The notes beneath the pieces are model-generated. The model saw nothing but the letters and a program-made list of their open reading frames with translations. It made no database searches and had not been told where the DNA came from. Position numbers and translations under genes: made by a program. A stretch of DNA of 64,000 nucleotides from B18-G4 sp032250805 (lineage in GTDB: Bacteria; Bacteroidota; Bacteroidia; Bacteroidales; B18-G4): NCBI GenBank assembly GCA_032250805.1, contig JAVVEM010000003.1:1-64000 (forward strand). The letters are read 5' to 3'. Below, piece by piece: positions 33,057 to 41,062 of this stretch. How positions within the stretch are numbered: position 1 is the stretch's first letter; each line of letters starts with the position of its first letter.

Positions 33057-33935
33057 TTAATTTGATCCCGCTTTTCTGATCTTCATCACCAGCATAAGCA
33101 CATAAGCGATGGCAAGCAATATACCAGCGGTAACACCGAAGAAAGAGATCATCAGCCAGACCGGGACATAATCATTGTTTTTCCACAATTGCCTGTCCTC
33201 ATTCCAATAGGTTTCCTTTTCAATGCCCCAGGCCACTTCCTGTGCGATCTCGGCAGGGTTAAATTCCGAGTCTTCAACACGTGCAATAACTGCCAGCTTA
33301 CCTTCTTCGCCGGGGATGCCCTCCGGGAAGGAAATGCTCACTGTCCCGTCTTCGGTCGTATAATTGCGGTTGCCGCCGATCAGCATATCGGCAAAATATC
33401 GCTTGATATAGAAGTTAACCTTGATCTCTCTGGCTGGGGTTTGTTCGCCGTTTTCAAGAATCTCATAAACCTGTGCGCTCACATATTTCGCGCTGTCGCT
33501 TTCGCTGAATATTAATACGATGCTTGCGTCCTTACGGACAACATCTTCTAATGGCTCTGCAAAGGTGCGTATATAGTTGATCACATTCCAAAGGTCGGTA
33601 TCTGCTGCTGCCCTGAAACTTGGCATTTGTCCCCGACCTTGCTGCAGTTTCCAGAATAATGCTCCGTCGGTTTGGTCCGAAAATGCTTTCGTGGTCATAT
33701 TTCCCGAGGGGATCACTCCATCGCCCAGGCCGCCTTGGCCATGACAGGCCTGACAATTCAGCTCATAAAACGATTTGCCCGCCTCAAGCGACTTTTTGTC
33801 GGCAGTGGTGGGATTTTCCAGATCATTAACTTCAGCAGGCACATTCCAGGGCGGAAACTGTGCTGTTGCTATAAGCAATAGCCCGCTGAGAATAAATGTC
33901 AGGACGAATATTTTCTTTTTCTGTATTCCTTTCAT
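33057..33935 (-). CDS. Membrane-anchored monohaem cytochrome c
   Basis: A 292-residue protein with a signal peptide (ends about residue 26) and a cytochrome c domain with CQACH at 61-65 and axial M104 in RGQMPSF. Next is an Ig-like beta region of about 110 residues (SAQVYEILENG, REIKVNFYIKRYF) and a C-terminal transmembrane helix (WLMISFFGVTAGILLAIAYVLMLV). It is the last gene of a three-gene unit with the NrfD-like and Fe-S proteins. It probably receives electrons from that complex on the periplasmic side and could hand them to the nearby caa3 oxidase (inference). Confidence 0.88.
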   Translation of the reverse strand: MKGIQKKKIFVLTFILSGLLLIATAQFPPWNVPAEVNDLENPTTADKKSLEAGKSFYELNCQACHGQGGLGDGVIPSGNMTTKAFSDQTDGALFWKLQQGRGQMPSFRAAADTDLWNVINYIRTFAEPLEDVVRKDASIVLIFSESDSAKYVSAQVYEILENGEQTPAREIKVNFYIKRYFADMLIGGNRNYTTEDGTVSISFPEGIPGEEGKLAVIARVEDSEFNPAEIAQEVAWGIEKETYWNEDRQLWKNNDYVPVWLMISFFGVTAGILLAIAYVLMLVMKIRKAGSN

Positions 33936-33951
33936 GATCTGGCTTTTTTGA

Positions 33952-35334
33952 TCATTTTTTTTCTTTATCTATATCTTCAAGCATCACCTTTTCGTGTGGG
34001 TTCTTATGGCCATTGTCTTTAGCCATCTCCCATACCGGGATAATGGGAAAGAATTTGGTAAACCAGGTAATGATTAGCAAAACAATTGCAATTGTCATCG
34101 AAGTAATGGCAATTTCATAATAAGTGGGTACATAATGATGCCAGCTTTCCGGTACATTCTGTATTGGAAGGGTAGGCGTAAACTGGGTTGGTATTACAAT
34201 GAGCATGCGCTTGGTCCAGGCAAAAAAGATCACGGCTATGCTGATGATAAAAATGGGTAAGGGTTTCCGGAATGGTTTCAATAACAACAGGATCAGCGGC
34301 AGAATCAAACCCCCGATCTGGGTTGCCCAGAACAGTGGTGCTTCATGACCTGTGAATAAATCCATTAAGTGCTGTCCTTCAAGTTTTTGCATTTTATAAC
34401 CTGGAACCAGGTATTCATTGATATTAAAATAGAAATATACGATGCCGGTAAGAAATAATAACCTCCCCATCATATCGAAATGCTTTTTGGTAATGTATTT
34501 TTTATACGCCGGCCGACTTTTGACAAATATGTACATGGCGGCGATCACTGCCGCAGCACCCACCATAAAAGCCCCCGAAACGAAATACGGGCCAAATATA
34601 GTGCTGTCCCAGCCAGCCCTGCTGTTCACTGCAAAGAGCCATGAAGTAACGGTATGTATTGCAAAAGCAACCGGCATGATCACGATCAGCATGATATGGA
34701 TTGCCCGTTTCAGCAGTTTCCATTGCTCATCGGTACCTTTCCAGTTCAATGAGAGCAAATCATACATTTTGCGCTGCCATTTGGGTCTGTCGGTCAGGGT
34801 ATCGCGCATAATGGCAATGTCGGGGATCATGGGGAGGTACAGGAGGATGATACTGATAAGCAAATACATGTTCACCACGGTAACATCCCACACAATGGGC
34901 GACTGTATCCTGCCATGCAGGAATATATTCAATACCCTGTCGGGGCGCCCCATGTCAACGATAATGGTCATGGCAGCAAGTGCTACTGCTGCAACAGCAA
35001 TGATTTCGGATATGCGGGTGATGGGCCTGGCCCACTTGATATTCAATAGCTTGAGGATGGCTGTTACGAGTGATCCAACAAGGCTCACCGCAACCAGGAA
35101 AACGAAGTGGCCGATGTACATTCCCCAGGATGAATAGTCGCGCATTGCCGTAACACCAAGCCCTGTAAACAACTGGTATATGTATGCCATCAGTCCAACT
35201 ACGATAATGAATACCAGTAGCCTGGTCCAGAGCTTGTTCCTGAATTTTTCGTCTCTGACAGGATTGATCAGATCGCTGGTAATTTCGTTCAGGCTAAAGC
35301 CTTTTTTTGGTATATCTGTAGTTTCAGCAGACAT
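33952..35334 (-). CDS. NrfD/PsrC-like quinol-interacting membrane subunit
   Basis: A 460-residue integral membrane protein with about ten hydrophobic helices of the NrfD/PsrC/HybB family. Such subunits bind menaquinol and connect to periplasmic Fe-S proteins in polysulfide reductase, Dsr complexes and alternative complex III. Matching segments include SWGMYIGHFVFLVAVSLVGS, GRPDRVLNIFLHGRIQSPIVWDV and HTVTSWLFAVNSRAGWDSTIFGPYFVSGAFMVGAAAV. It lies between the Fe-S gene (11 bases) and the cytochrome c gene (16 bases). No molybdopterin catalytic subunit is encoded next to it. Confidence 0.9.
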   Translation of the reverse strand: MSAETTDIPKKGFSLNEITSDLINPVRDEKFRNKLWTRLLVFIIVVGLMAYIYQLFTGLGVTAMRDYSSWGMYIGHFVFLVAVSLVGSLVTAILKLLNIKWARPITRISEIIAVAAVALAAMTIIVDMGRPDRVLNIFLHGRIQSPIVWDVTVVNMYLLISIILLYLPMIPDIAIMRDTLTDRPKWQRKMYDLLSLNWKGTDEQWKLLKRAIHIMLIVIMPVAFAIHTVTSWLFAVNSRAGWDSTIFGPYFVSGAFMVGAAAVIAAMYIFVKSRPAYKKYITKKHFDMMGRLLFLTGIVYFYFNINEYLVPGYKMQKLEGQHLMDLFTGHEAPLFWATQIGGLILPLILLLLKPFRKPLPIFIISIAVIFFAWTKRMLIVIPTQFTPTLPIQNVPESWHHYVPTYYEIAITSMTIAIVLLIITWFTKFFPIIPVWEMAKDNGHKNPHEKVMLEDIDKEKK

Positions 35335-35345
35335 ATTTTAAACGT

Positions 35346-36347
35346 TTAGTGTGTTGAATGTGATTCTTCTTCGGGTAAGGCTCCTGTGGCCTGCTCCTCT
35401 TTCAGGTAAATATCCTGCTCACGGAATGGGGCTCTCCTGTCTTTTGGCGGGAGATAATATACCTGCGGTTTGGTGCCCAGTTCTTCGTGTACGGTATAGC
35501 CTGCACTATCCCTGATCAGTTTTTTGAAGGAAACGGTTTCTCCGGTTGTGCCATTCGTGACGGCATCTTCCAGCTTGTCACCAAAGTAATATACCCCATT
35601 GGGACAGGCTGAAACACAATAGGGAAGCTGGCCTTTACGAAGCCTGTCGGCGCTGAAGAGGCATTTTGAAATTGTTCCCCGCTTTTGTGGTACGTTAAGT
35701 TCAACATCATAAACCCTTTCTTTTTCTTCTTCCGTCAGGTCGGGTTCGAACCAGTTGAATACCCTGGCAGAATAGGGGCATCCGGCAATACAGAAACGGC
35801 AACCAATACAGCGCAGATTATCGATAAGTACGATGCCGTCTTTTCGTTTGAAGGTAGCATTGACAGGACACACCTTTGTGCAGGGCGGATTATCGCAATG
35901 ATAGCATGGTTTTGGCATATAGTACGGGGCCGTATACTCGCTATCCTGCATTTGAAGCACATTGATATGATGTTGTTCGGGCCGCAACTCATGTGCACCC
36001 TGGCAGGCAGACATGCACTTACGGGCATTCTGGCAACGCGAAAGGTCGATCACCATCACCCAGTGATGGCCAACAAGCCCTTCACGGCCACGTTTTTGTT
36101 TTATGCTGAGCTGTTCATCATAATTTTCACCTTCGGACAGGGTGGCGGGTTTGAGCATTGTTGAATCAACCTCGACGAGTTGCCCGTCGGTTGTCATCAC
36201 TTTTACCTTTTCTCCGCTCTCCTCTGCAGTATCGCTGCATGCAGCTATCAGGCCTGAGCCTGTAACCGCTCCCGCACCCAGTAGTATGCCCGATCGAAGG
36301 AAATTCCTGCGCGATGCGCTGTCTTTTGTTTTATCCTTTTTCTTCAT
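35346..36347 (-). CDS. Tat-exported Fe-S (PsrB/DsrO-like) protein with degenerate cluster motifs
   Basis: A 333-residue periplasmic ferredoxin subunit. Start ATG 36347 gives a Tat signal (SRRNFLRSG, twin arginines 13-14) with a following lipobox-like LIAAC (C37). Four cluster motifs are in family order. I: C105-C111-C115 with A108 at the second cysteine position. II: C148, C151, C156, C160. III: C180, C183, C186, C190. IV: C229-C244-C248 with S232 at the second position. Motifs I and IV, which pair in this fold, thus each lack one cysteine. It would link an NrfD-like quinol subunit with cytochrome c. An exact -7 box upstream (36374-36381) supports the start. Confidence 0.88.
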   Translation of the reverse strand: MKKKDKTKDSASRRNFLRSGILLGAGAVTGSGLIAACSDTAEESGEKVKVMTTDGQLVEVDSTMLKPATLSEGENYDEQLSIKQKRGREGLVGHHWVMVIDLSRCQNARKCMSACQGAHELRPEQHHINVLQMQDSEYTAPYYMPKPCYHCDNPPCTKVCPVNATFKRKDGIVLIDNLRCIGCRFCIAGCPYSARVFNWFEPDLTEEEKERVYDVELNVPQKRGTISKCLFSADRLRKGQLPYCVSACPNGVYYFGDKLEDAVTNGTTGETVSFKKLIRDSAGYTVHEELGTKPQVYYLPPKDRRAPFREQDIYLKEEQATGALPEEESHSTH

Positions 36348-36373
36348 GAATGTATATTCATTGTAGCTGTAAT

Positions 36374-36381
36374 CAAAGGTA
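36374..36381 (-). promoter_or_regulatory. Putative -7 box of the Fe-S/NrfD/cytochrome c operon
   Basis: TACCTTTG on the minus strand, exact consensus, 26 bases before ATG 36347. It lies within the in-frame upstream extension, so the longer reading frame is unlikely to be translated. Confidence 0.55.
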
Positions 36382-36469
36382 AAAATATAATGAATAAGAA
36401 TATCAGCCAACAATTCAGGTATTGAAATACCTGAATATAACATGATTTAAAAAGATTCTAAATAAGAGA

Positions 36470-37288
36470 TTACCAACTTCCTCCGGCACCGCCACCGCCA
36501 AAGCCGCCGCCACCAAAACCGCCAAAGCCGCCTCCACCGCTGAAGCCACCACCTGAGGATCCACCCCAACTGCTGCTCCTTCCTGCACTTCCCATCATAC
36601 CTCCTATCCAGAGAGCGGTCCAGGGCGACATGCCCTTGCTGCCGATAGTGCGTGAACGCCGTGAGGCTCTGTTGATAAGTATGAAAATAAGCGCAATAAT
36701 GAAGAATGGAAGAAAGGCCCACCAGCTGTTTTTTTTGCTCTTCACATACTCATCAGAAGTGTATTCGCCGGCAGCCAGTTCCATAAGCACTGTGGTGGCA
36801 GCATCAAGGCCTGCGTAATAATTGTTTTGTTTGAAGTGAGGGATCATCTCATAATCGACCACCTGACCGGCAGTAATATCGGGAATGGCTCCTTCGAGTC
36901 CGTAACCTACTGAAATAAACGCAAGGCCACGGTTATTGCCTGTCTTGGGCTTCACAACAATAACGATACCATTGTCAAGGTCTGACTGTCCAACACCCCA
37001 CTTGTCGCCAATACCTGTTGCATATTCTTCAATGTCGAGGCCAAGCAAGTTATCGGTAACAACAATAACGATCTGGTTTGAGGTAGTGTCGTTGAAATTT
37101 ACGAGCTTACGTTCAAGAGCCGTGCGCTCTGAAGCATTAAGTGTTCCGGTATAATCAACCACAAGCCTTGGTGGTACGGATTGCTTTGGAAGTTCCTGGC
37201 CTGATATGTGAAGAAAAGTGATATTGGCTGCCAGAAAAAGAAGTAACGGAAGTATATAAAATTTGAAAGTGTTAATATGAATACGCAT
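36470..37288 (-). CDS. TPM-domain membrane protein with Gly-rich tail
   Basis: A 272-residue protein of the YgcG/TPM family. It has a signal peptide, then the TPM domain (VVDYTGTLNASERTALERKLVNFNDTTSNQIVIVVTDNLLG to GRGLAF-type end, about 43-165), one transmembrane helix (WWAFLPFFIIALIFILIN, about 198-215), and a tail dominated by Gly with Ser and Phe (about 238-272). Such proteins often accompany LemA; a role in photosystem repair is known only for the plant namesake. It is the third gene of the unit lemA-TPM-TPM, 6 bases after its neighbour. Confidence 0.9.
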   Translation of the reverse strand: MRIHINTFKFYILPLLLFLAANITFLHISGQELPKQSVPPRLVVDYTGTLNASERTALERKLVNFNDTTSNQIVIVVTDNLLGLDIEEYATGIGDKWGVGQSDLDNGIVIVVKPKTGNNRGLAFISVGYGLEGAIPDITAGQVVDYEMIPHFKQNNYYAGLDAATTVLMELAAGEYTSDEYVKSKKNSWWAFLPFFIIALIFILINRASRRSRTIGSKGMSPWTALWIGGMMGSAGRSSSWGGSSGGGFSGGGGFGGFGGGGFGGGGAGGSW

Positions 37289-37294
37289 GGCTGG

Positions 37295-37741
37295 TTATTT
37301 GCTTCCGAACGAAATATCGTCAGATAATTCATTGATATCATTGGTTTGATAGGGGAAATATTCTTTCAGAAATTTGCCTGTACGTGATATGCCTTCGATA
37401 AGACCCTCGGTAAATTTCTCTTCACGAAAATTGTCGAGCATATCTACTTTCAGTTGTTCCCAAAAATCATCAGGCACAACCTTGTTAATCCCTTCATCGC
37501 CGATAACGGCAAATTTCCGGTTTCTTACGGCAAGGTAAAACAGTACGCCGTTGCGCAGCTCCGTTTCATGGATCTTCAGTTTTTTGAATACTTTCATGGC
37601 TTTGTCCATGACCTCTCCCGTACACTTTGAGTCGATATGAACCTTGATCTCGCCACTGGTATCAAGCTCGGCGTTCATGATGGCCTGCTTGATATCGTCG
37701 CGTTGTTCGCGGGTAAAAAAATCTTTTGCTGATTTAGACAT
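37295..37741 (-). CDS. Short TPM-domain protein
   Basis: A 148-residue soluble protein consisting mainly of one TPM domain: QAIMNAELDTSGEIKVHIDSKC, ATTKVFKKLKIHETELRNGVLFYLAVRNRKFAVIGDEGINKVVPDDFW-type core (seen as LRNGVLFYLAVRNRKFAVIG). It has no signal peptide or membrane helix, unlike its neighbour. It lies between lemA (12 bases) and the larger TPM gene (6 bases). Function unknown. Confidence 0.88.
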   Translation of the reverse strand: MSKSAKDFFTREQRDDIKQAIMNAELDTSGEIKVHIDSKCTGEVMDKAMKVFKKLKIHETELRNGVLFYLAVRNRKFAVIGDEGINKVVPDDFWEQLKVDMLDNFREEKFTEGLIEGISRTGKFLKEYFPYQTNDINELSDDISFGSK

Positions 37742-37753
37742 TGGCTGAATTCA

Positions 37754-38365
37754 TTAGTCGAGATAATCGCCTACATCAGGCGCTTCTTCGGCACCTTCCA
37801 CGGCTTCAAAATAAGCTTTAGCATCAAAACCAAACCATCCGGCAAGTAAACGCGGGAAAAATCTCCTGATATAAGTATTGTAATCCCTTGTTGCTTCATT
37901 GAACTTACGTCGGGCATTACTGATGCGATTTTCGGTTCCTTCAAGCTGCCTTTGCAGATCAAGATAATTCTGATTGGCTTTAAGGTCAGGGTATTTTTCA
38001 ACAACCACCAGCAACTTTGAGAGGGCGGAACTTAGTCCTGCCTGGGCCTGCTGAAACTGTTGAATACTGGCAGCATCAAGTTTCTCCGGATCAACAGTTA
38101 CGGAGGTTGCTTTTGCACGGGCTTCAACAACTTCGGTGAGCGTTTCCTGCTCATATTCAGCATAGGAGCGAACCGTTTTTACAAGGTTCGGAATCAGGTC
38201 CGAACGGCGCTGGTAGTTGTTTTCAACCTGCGACCATTTTTCAGTTACTCCCTCATCAAGCCTCACCATCTTATTGTAGGTTGAGATCCCCGAAAAGAGA
38301 AGTACCAGCCCGATAACGACAATAAGTCCGACGATGATGGCTGTTAAGATAAGTTTCGGTTTCAT
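37754..38365 (-). CDS. lemA: LemA family protein
   Basis: A 203-residue protein with one N-terminal membrane helix (about 6-26) and a helical coiled-coil body typical of LemA: STYNKMVRLDEGVTEKWSQVENNYQRRSDLIPNLVKTVRSYAEYE, then AQAGLSSALSKLLVVVEKYPDLKANQNYLDLQRQLEGTENRI (short parts quoted for the match: NNYQRRSDLIPNLVKTV). First of the lemA-TPM-TPM group, 15 bases downstream of htpG, so possibly co-transcribed with it. Biochemical function is unknown. Confidence 0.94.
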   Translation of the reverse strand: MKPKLILTAIIVGLIVVIGLVLLFSGISTYNKMVRLDEGVTEKWSQVENNYQRRSDLIPNLVKTVRSYAEYEQETLTEVVEARAKATSVTVDPEKLDAASIQQFQQAQAGLSSALSKLLVVVEKYPDLKANQNYLDLQRQLEGTENRISNARRKFNEATRDYNTYIRRFFPRLLAGWFGFDAKAYFEAVEGAEEAPDVGDYLD

Positions 38366-38380
38366 AGTAAATTTGTTTGT

Positions 38381-40285
38381 TTAGTCAATCATTTCAATGC
38401 TGCGTTTTACAAATTCTGTCAGCGCCTGGCCTTTGAGCATATTCTGTGAAAGAAGTGCCAGGTCGTAGGCCTGTTTGATCACCTTGTCGCGGGCATCATC
38501 CTCATTTATTTTCAGTATTTTGGTCATCAGGGGATGATTCGTATTCACAACAAGATTTGATTGATCGGGAAAATTTTCCATTCCCATCATTCCTCCTCCA
38601 AGAGCCGACATATCTTTCATCCTGCGCATGAATTCGGGCCTTGTAATCATAAAAGGCACATCAGTTTCACTCAGGTTCTCAAAGATAACGGAAAACTGCT
38701 TCTTATTAATATTTCTTTCGATCGCTGGTTTTAATTCTTCTTTCTGTTTATCGTCAAGTTTCGAAGGAACTTCTTCTTCTTTCCTGATGAGTTTTTCAAT
38801 GGTGTCAGAGTCGACACGGGTGAAACGCGTTGCGTTTTCCTTTTGCTCCAGTGTATTAATGAAGTGGCTGTCGAGGATGCCGTCAAACACAAGAATATCA
38901 TAGCCTTTTTCTTTTGCTGCCTCGATATAGCTATGCTGGGCTTCAACATCACTTGCATAAAGGATGATCAGGTTTTTGTCCTTATCAGTTTGCTGCTTTT
39001 TGATATGCTTTTCATATTCGTCGGGTGTGAAATATTTCCCTTCTGTATTTTTGTACAACAGGAATTTTTTTGCGCGATCAAAAAATTTATCTTCAGTGAT
39101 CATCCCATACTGGATAAATACACGGATATCATCCCACTTTTTCTCAAAAGCATCGCGGTCTTTTTTGAATAACTCTTCAAGCTTATCGGCTACTTTCCGC
39201 ATGATATATCCTGCGATCTTTTTTACACTGGCATCGCTTTGCAGATATGATCTCGACACATTCAGCGGAATATCGGGCGAGTCGATCACACCATGGAGCA
39301 GTGTCAGGAAATCAGGAACGATCCCTTCCACTGAATCCGTTACAAAGACCTGGTTGCTGTATAGCTGGATCTTATCTTTCTGGATCTCAACATTCCTTTT
39401 TACTTTTGGGAAATAAAGTATACCTGTGAGGTTGAACGGATAATCAACGTTCAGATGGATCTGGAACAGCGGTTCCTCAAAAGTCATCGGATATAGCTCC
39501 CGGTAGAATTTTTTGTAATCCTCTTCGCTGCAATCGGCAGGGGGTTTTTTCCACAATGGATCTGTGTTGTTGATTATCCTTGGCTTTTCAACTTCAATGG
39601 TTTTTTCGTTGCCGTCCTTATCTTTTTCGCCCGCCACCGGTTCGTGAACTTTCTCTGTGCCAAACTGTATGGGTACAGGAAGAAATTTGCTGTATTTATT
39701 GAGCAAGCCAAGAACGCGCTGTTCGTCGAGAAATTCTTTTGAATCCTTGTCGAGATAAACGATGACTTCGGTACCCCGGTCATTTTTGTCGGTTTCAGTG
39801 ATCGTATATTCAGGGCTGCCATCACATTCCCATTGCATGGCTTTGGTCTGACCTCCCTTTTTATATGTTTTTGTGCGCAGGATCACCTTGTCCGCTACCA
39901 TAAATGCAGAGTAAAATCCAAGACCAAAATGGCCGATGATCGCGTTTTTCTCTGCTTCTGATTTTGTTTTGAACTTTTTTACGAATTCTTCTGCACTGGA
40001 GAATGCGATCTGATTGATGTATTTATCGATCTCTTCGGCATTCATTCCGATACCCCTGTCGCTTACCGTTATTGTACCGGCCTTTTTATCGATCGTGATC
40101 TGAATGGTGAGATCACCCAGTTCATCATTATATTTTCCAACTGATGCCAGTGTTTTTAATTTCTGGGTAGCATCAACGGCATTCGAAACAAGTTCCCTGA
40201 GAAAGATCTCGTGGTCGGAATAGAGGAATTTTTTAATGATCGGGAAAATGTTTTCGGTTTGTACGTTAATCTTTCCTTTTTGCAT
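38381..40285 (-). CDS. htpG: Molecular chaperone HtpG (Hsp90)
   Basis: Bacterial Hsp90, an ATP-dependent cytoplasmic chaperone of 634 residues. The N-terminal GHKL ATPase domain shows IFLRELVSNAVDATQKL, SDRGIGM and GHFGLGFYSAFMVADKV. The middle domain has the catalytic-loop region SRSYLQSDASVKKI, and the C-terminal dimerisation domain ends ALTEFVKRSIEMID. The charged linker is short (EKDKDGNEKTIEVEKPRI). A divergent DUF554 gene starts 100 bases upstream. I see no CIRCE or sigma-32-type site in that gap. Confidence 0.97.
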   Translation of the reverse strand: MQKGKINVQTENIFPIIKKFLYSDHEIFLRELVSNAVDATQKLKTLASVGKYNDELGDLTIQITIDKKAGTITVSDRGIGMNAEEIDKYINQIAFSSAEEFVKKFKTKSEAEKNAIIGHFGLGFYSAFMVADKVILRTKTYKKGGQTKAMQWECDGSPEYTITETDKNDRGTEVIVYLDKDSKEFLDEQRVLGLLNKYSKFLPVPIQFGTEKVHEPVAGEKDKDGNEKTIEVEKPRIINNTDPLWKKPPADCSEEDYKKFYRELYPMTFEEPLFQIHLNVDYPFNLTGILYFPKVKRNVEIQKDKIQLYSNQVFVTDSVEGIVPDFLTLLHGVIDSPDIPLNVSRSYLQSDASVKKIAGYIMRKVADKLEELFKKDRDAFEKKWDDIRVFIQYGMITEDKFFDRAKKFLLYKNTEGKYFTPDEYEKHIKKQQTDKDKNLIILYASDVEAQHSYIEAAKEKGYDILVFDGILDSHFINTLEQKENATRFTRVDSDTIEKLIRKEEEVPSKLDDKQKEELKPAIERNINKKQFSVIFENLSETDVPFMITRPEFMRRMKDMSALGGGMMGMENFPDQSNLVVNTNHPLMTKILKINEDDARDKVIKQAYDLALLSQNMLKGQALTEFVKRSIEMID

Positions 40286-40371
40286 ATCTGTATAATTTGA
40301 TTTATTCTATTGTTTTTAGCTGGATCAAAGGTTATGCCATAAGCCTGTTACTGCCATTTTGACGCGTTTTG

Positions 40372-40379
40372 TATCTTTG
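40372..40379 (+). promoter_or_regulatory. Putative -7 box of the DUF554 gene
   Basis: TATCTTTG, exact consensus, only six bases before ATG 40386, implying a leaderless or almost leaderless message. Confidence 0.55.
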
Positions 40380-40385
40380 CGGACT

Positions 40386-41060
40386 ATGGGAACACTGATA
40401 AATGTAATTGCAGTGATCATTGGCAGTCTGATCGGACTGATGATCAACCGGAGATTGCCGAAAAGGATCATTACGATCATTTTTCAGCTTATGGGTTTGT
40501 TTACTCTCGTGCTTGGGATGAGCATGGCTCTGAAGACCGAACATTATATCATCGTAATTGGCAGTCTGGTGTTGGGGGCCATCATCGGTGAATGGATCGG
40601 AATTGAAAAATACATGAATGCCTGGAGCGAAAAACTGAAGAAACGCTTTAAACTTGGCAATGATAAGTTTACAGAAGGACTGATCACTGCTTTTTTACTT
40701 TACTGTATGGGAGCCATGACCATACTCGGTGCAATTGAAGAAGGGCTTGAGGGTACTTACGATATCCTTCTGATGAAATCACTTATGGACGGCGTTTCGT
40801 CTGTTGCCCTTGCAGCAGGATTGGGAATAGGGGTGATGTTTTCTGTAATTCCGTTAATTGTATACCAGGGCGGTCTCACATTGTTTTCGGCATACATCAG
40901 TGAACATTTCACCGAAGTGATCATCAATGACCTGAGCGCAACAGGGGGAATTTTACTTATTGGCTTAGGTATTAACATTCTTGAGATCAAACAACTGAAA
41001 ATCCTCAATATGATCCCGGCCCTGGTAATCGTTGTAATATTATCGTACCTCATCTATTAG
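40386..41060 (+). CDS. DUF554 family membrane protein
   Basis: A 224-residue polytopic membrane protein with about seven hydrophobic helices of the DUF554 (YqgA-like) family. Family words are MGTLINVIAVIIGSLIGLMI at the start, TEGLITAFLLYCMGAMTILGAIEEGLEG, and LIVYQGGLTLFSAYI. A transport role is suspected for the family but unproven. ATG 40386 is taken because the -7 box sits in the upstream in-frame extension. The stop lies 2 bases from the stop of the convergent T9SS esterase. Confidence 0.9.
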   Translation: MGTLINVIAVIIGSLIGLMINRRLPKRIITIIFQLMGLFTLVLGMSMALKTEHYIIVIGSLVLGAIIGEWIGIEKYMNAWSEKLKKRFKLGNDKFTEGLITAFLLYCMGAMTILGAIEEGLEGTYDILLMKSLMDGVSSVALAAGLGIGVMFSVIPLIVYQGGLTLFSAYISEHFTEVIINDLSATGGILLIGLGINILEIKQLKILNMIPALVIVVILSYLIY

Positions 41061-41062
41061 AA

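Noticed and set aside
33057..36347. Complete polysulfide, nitrite or DMSO reductase operon
   Set aside because: No molybdopterin or multihaem catalytic subunit is present, and the cytochrome is monohaem.
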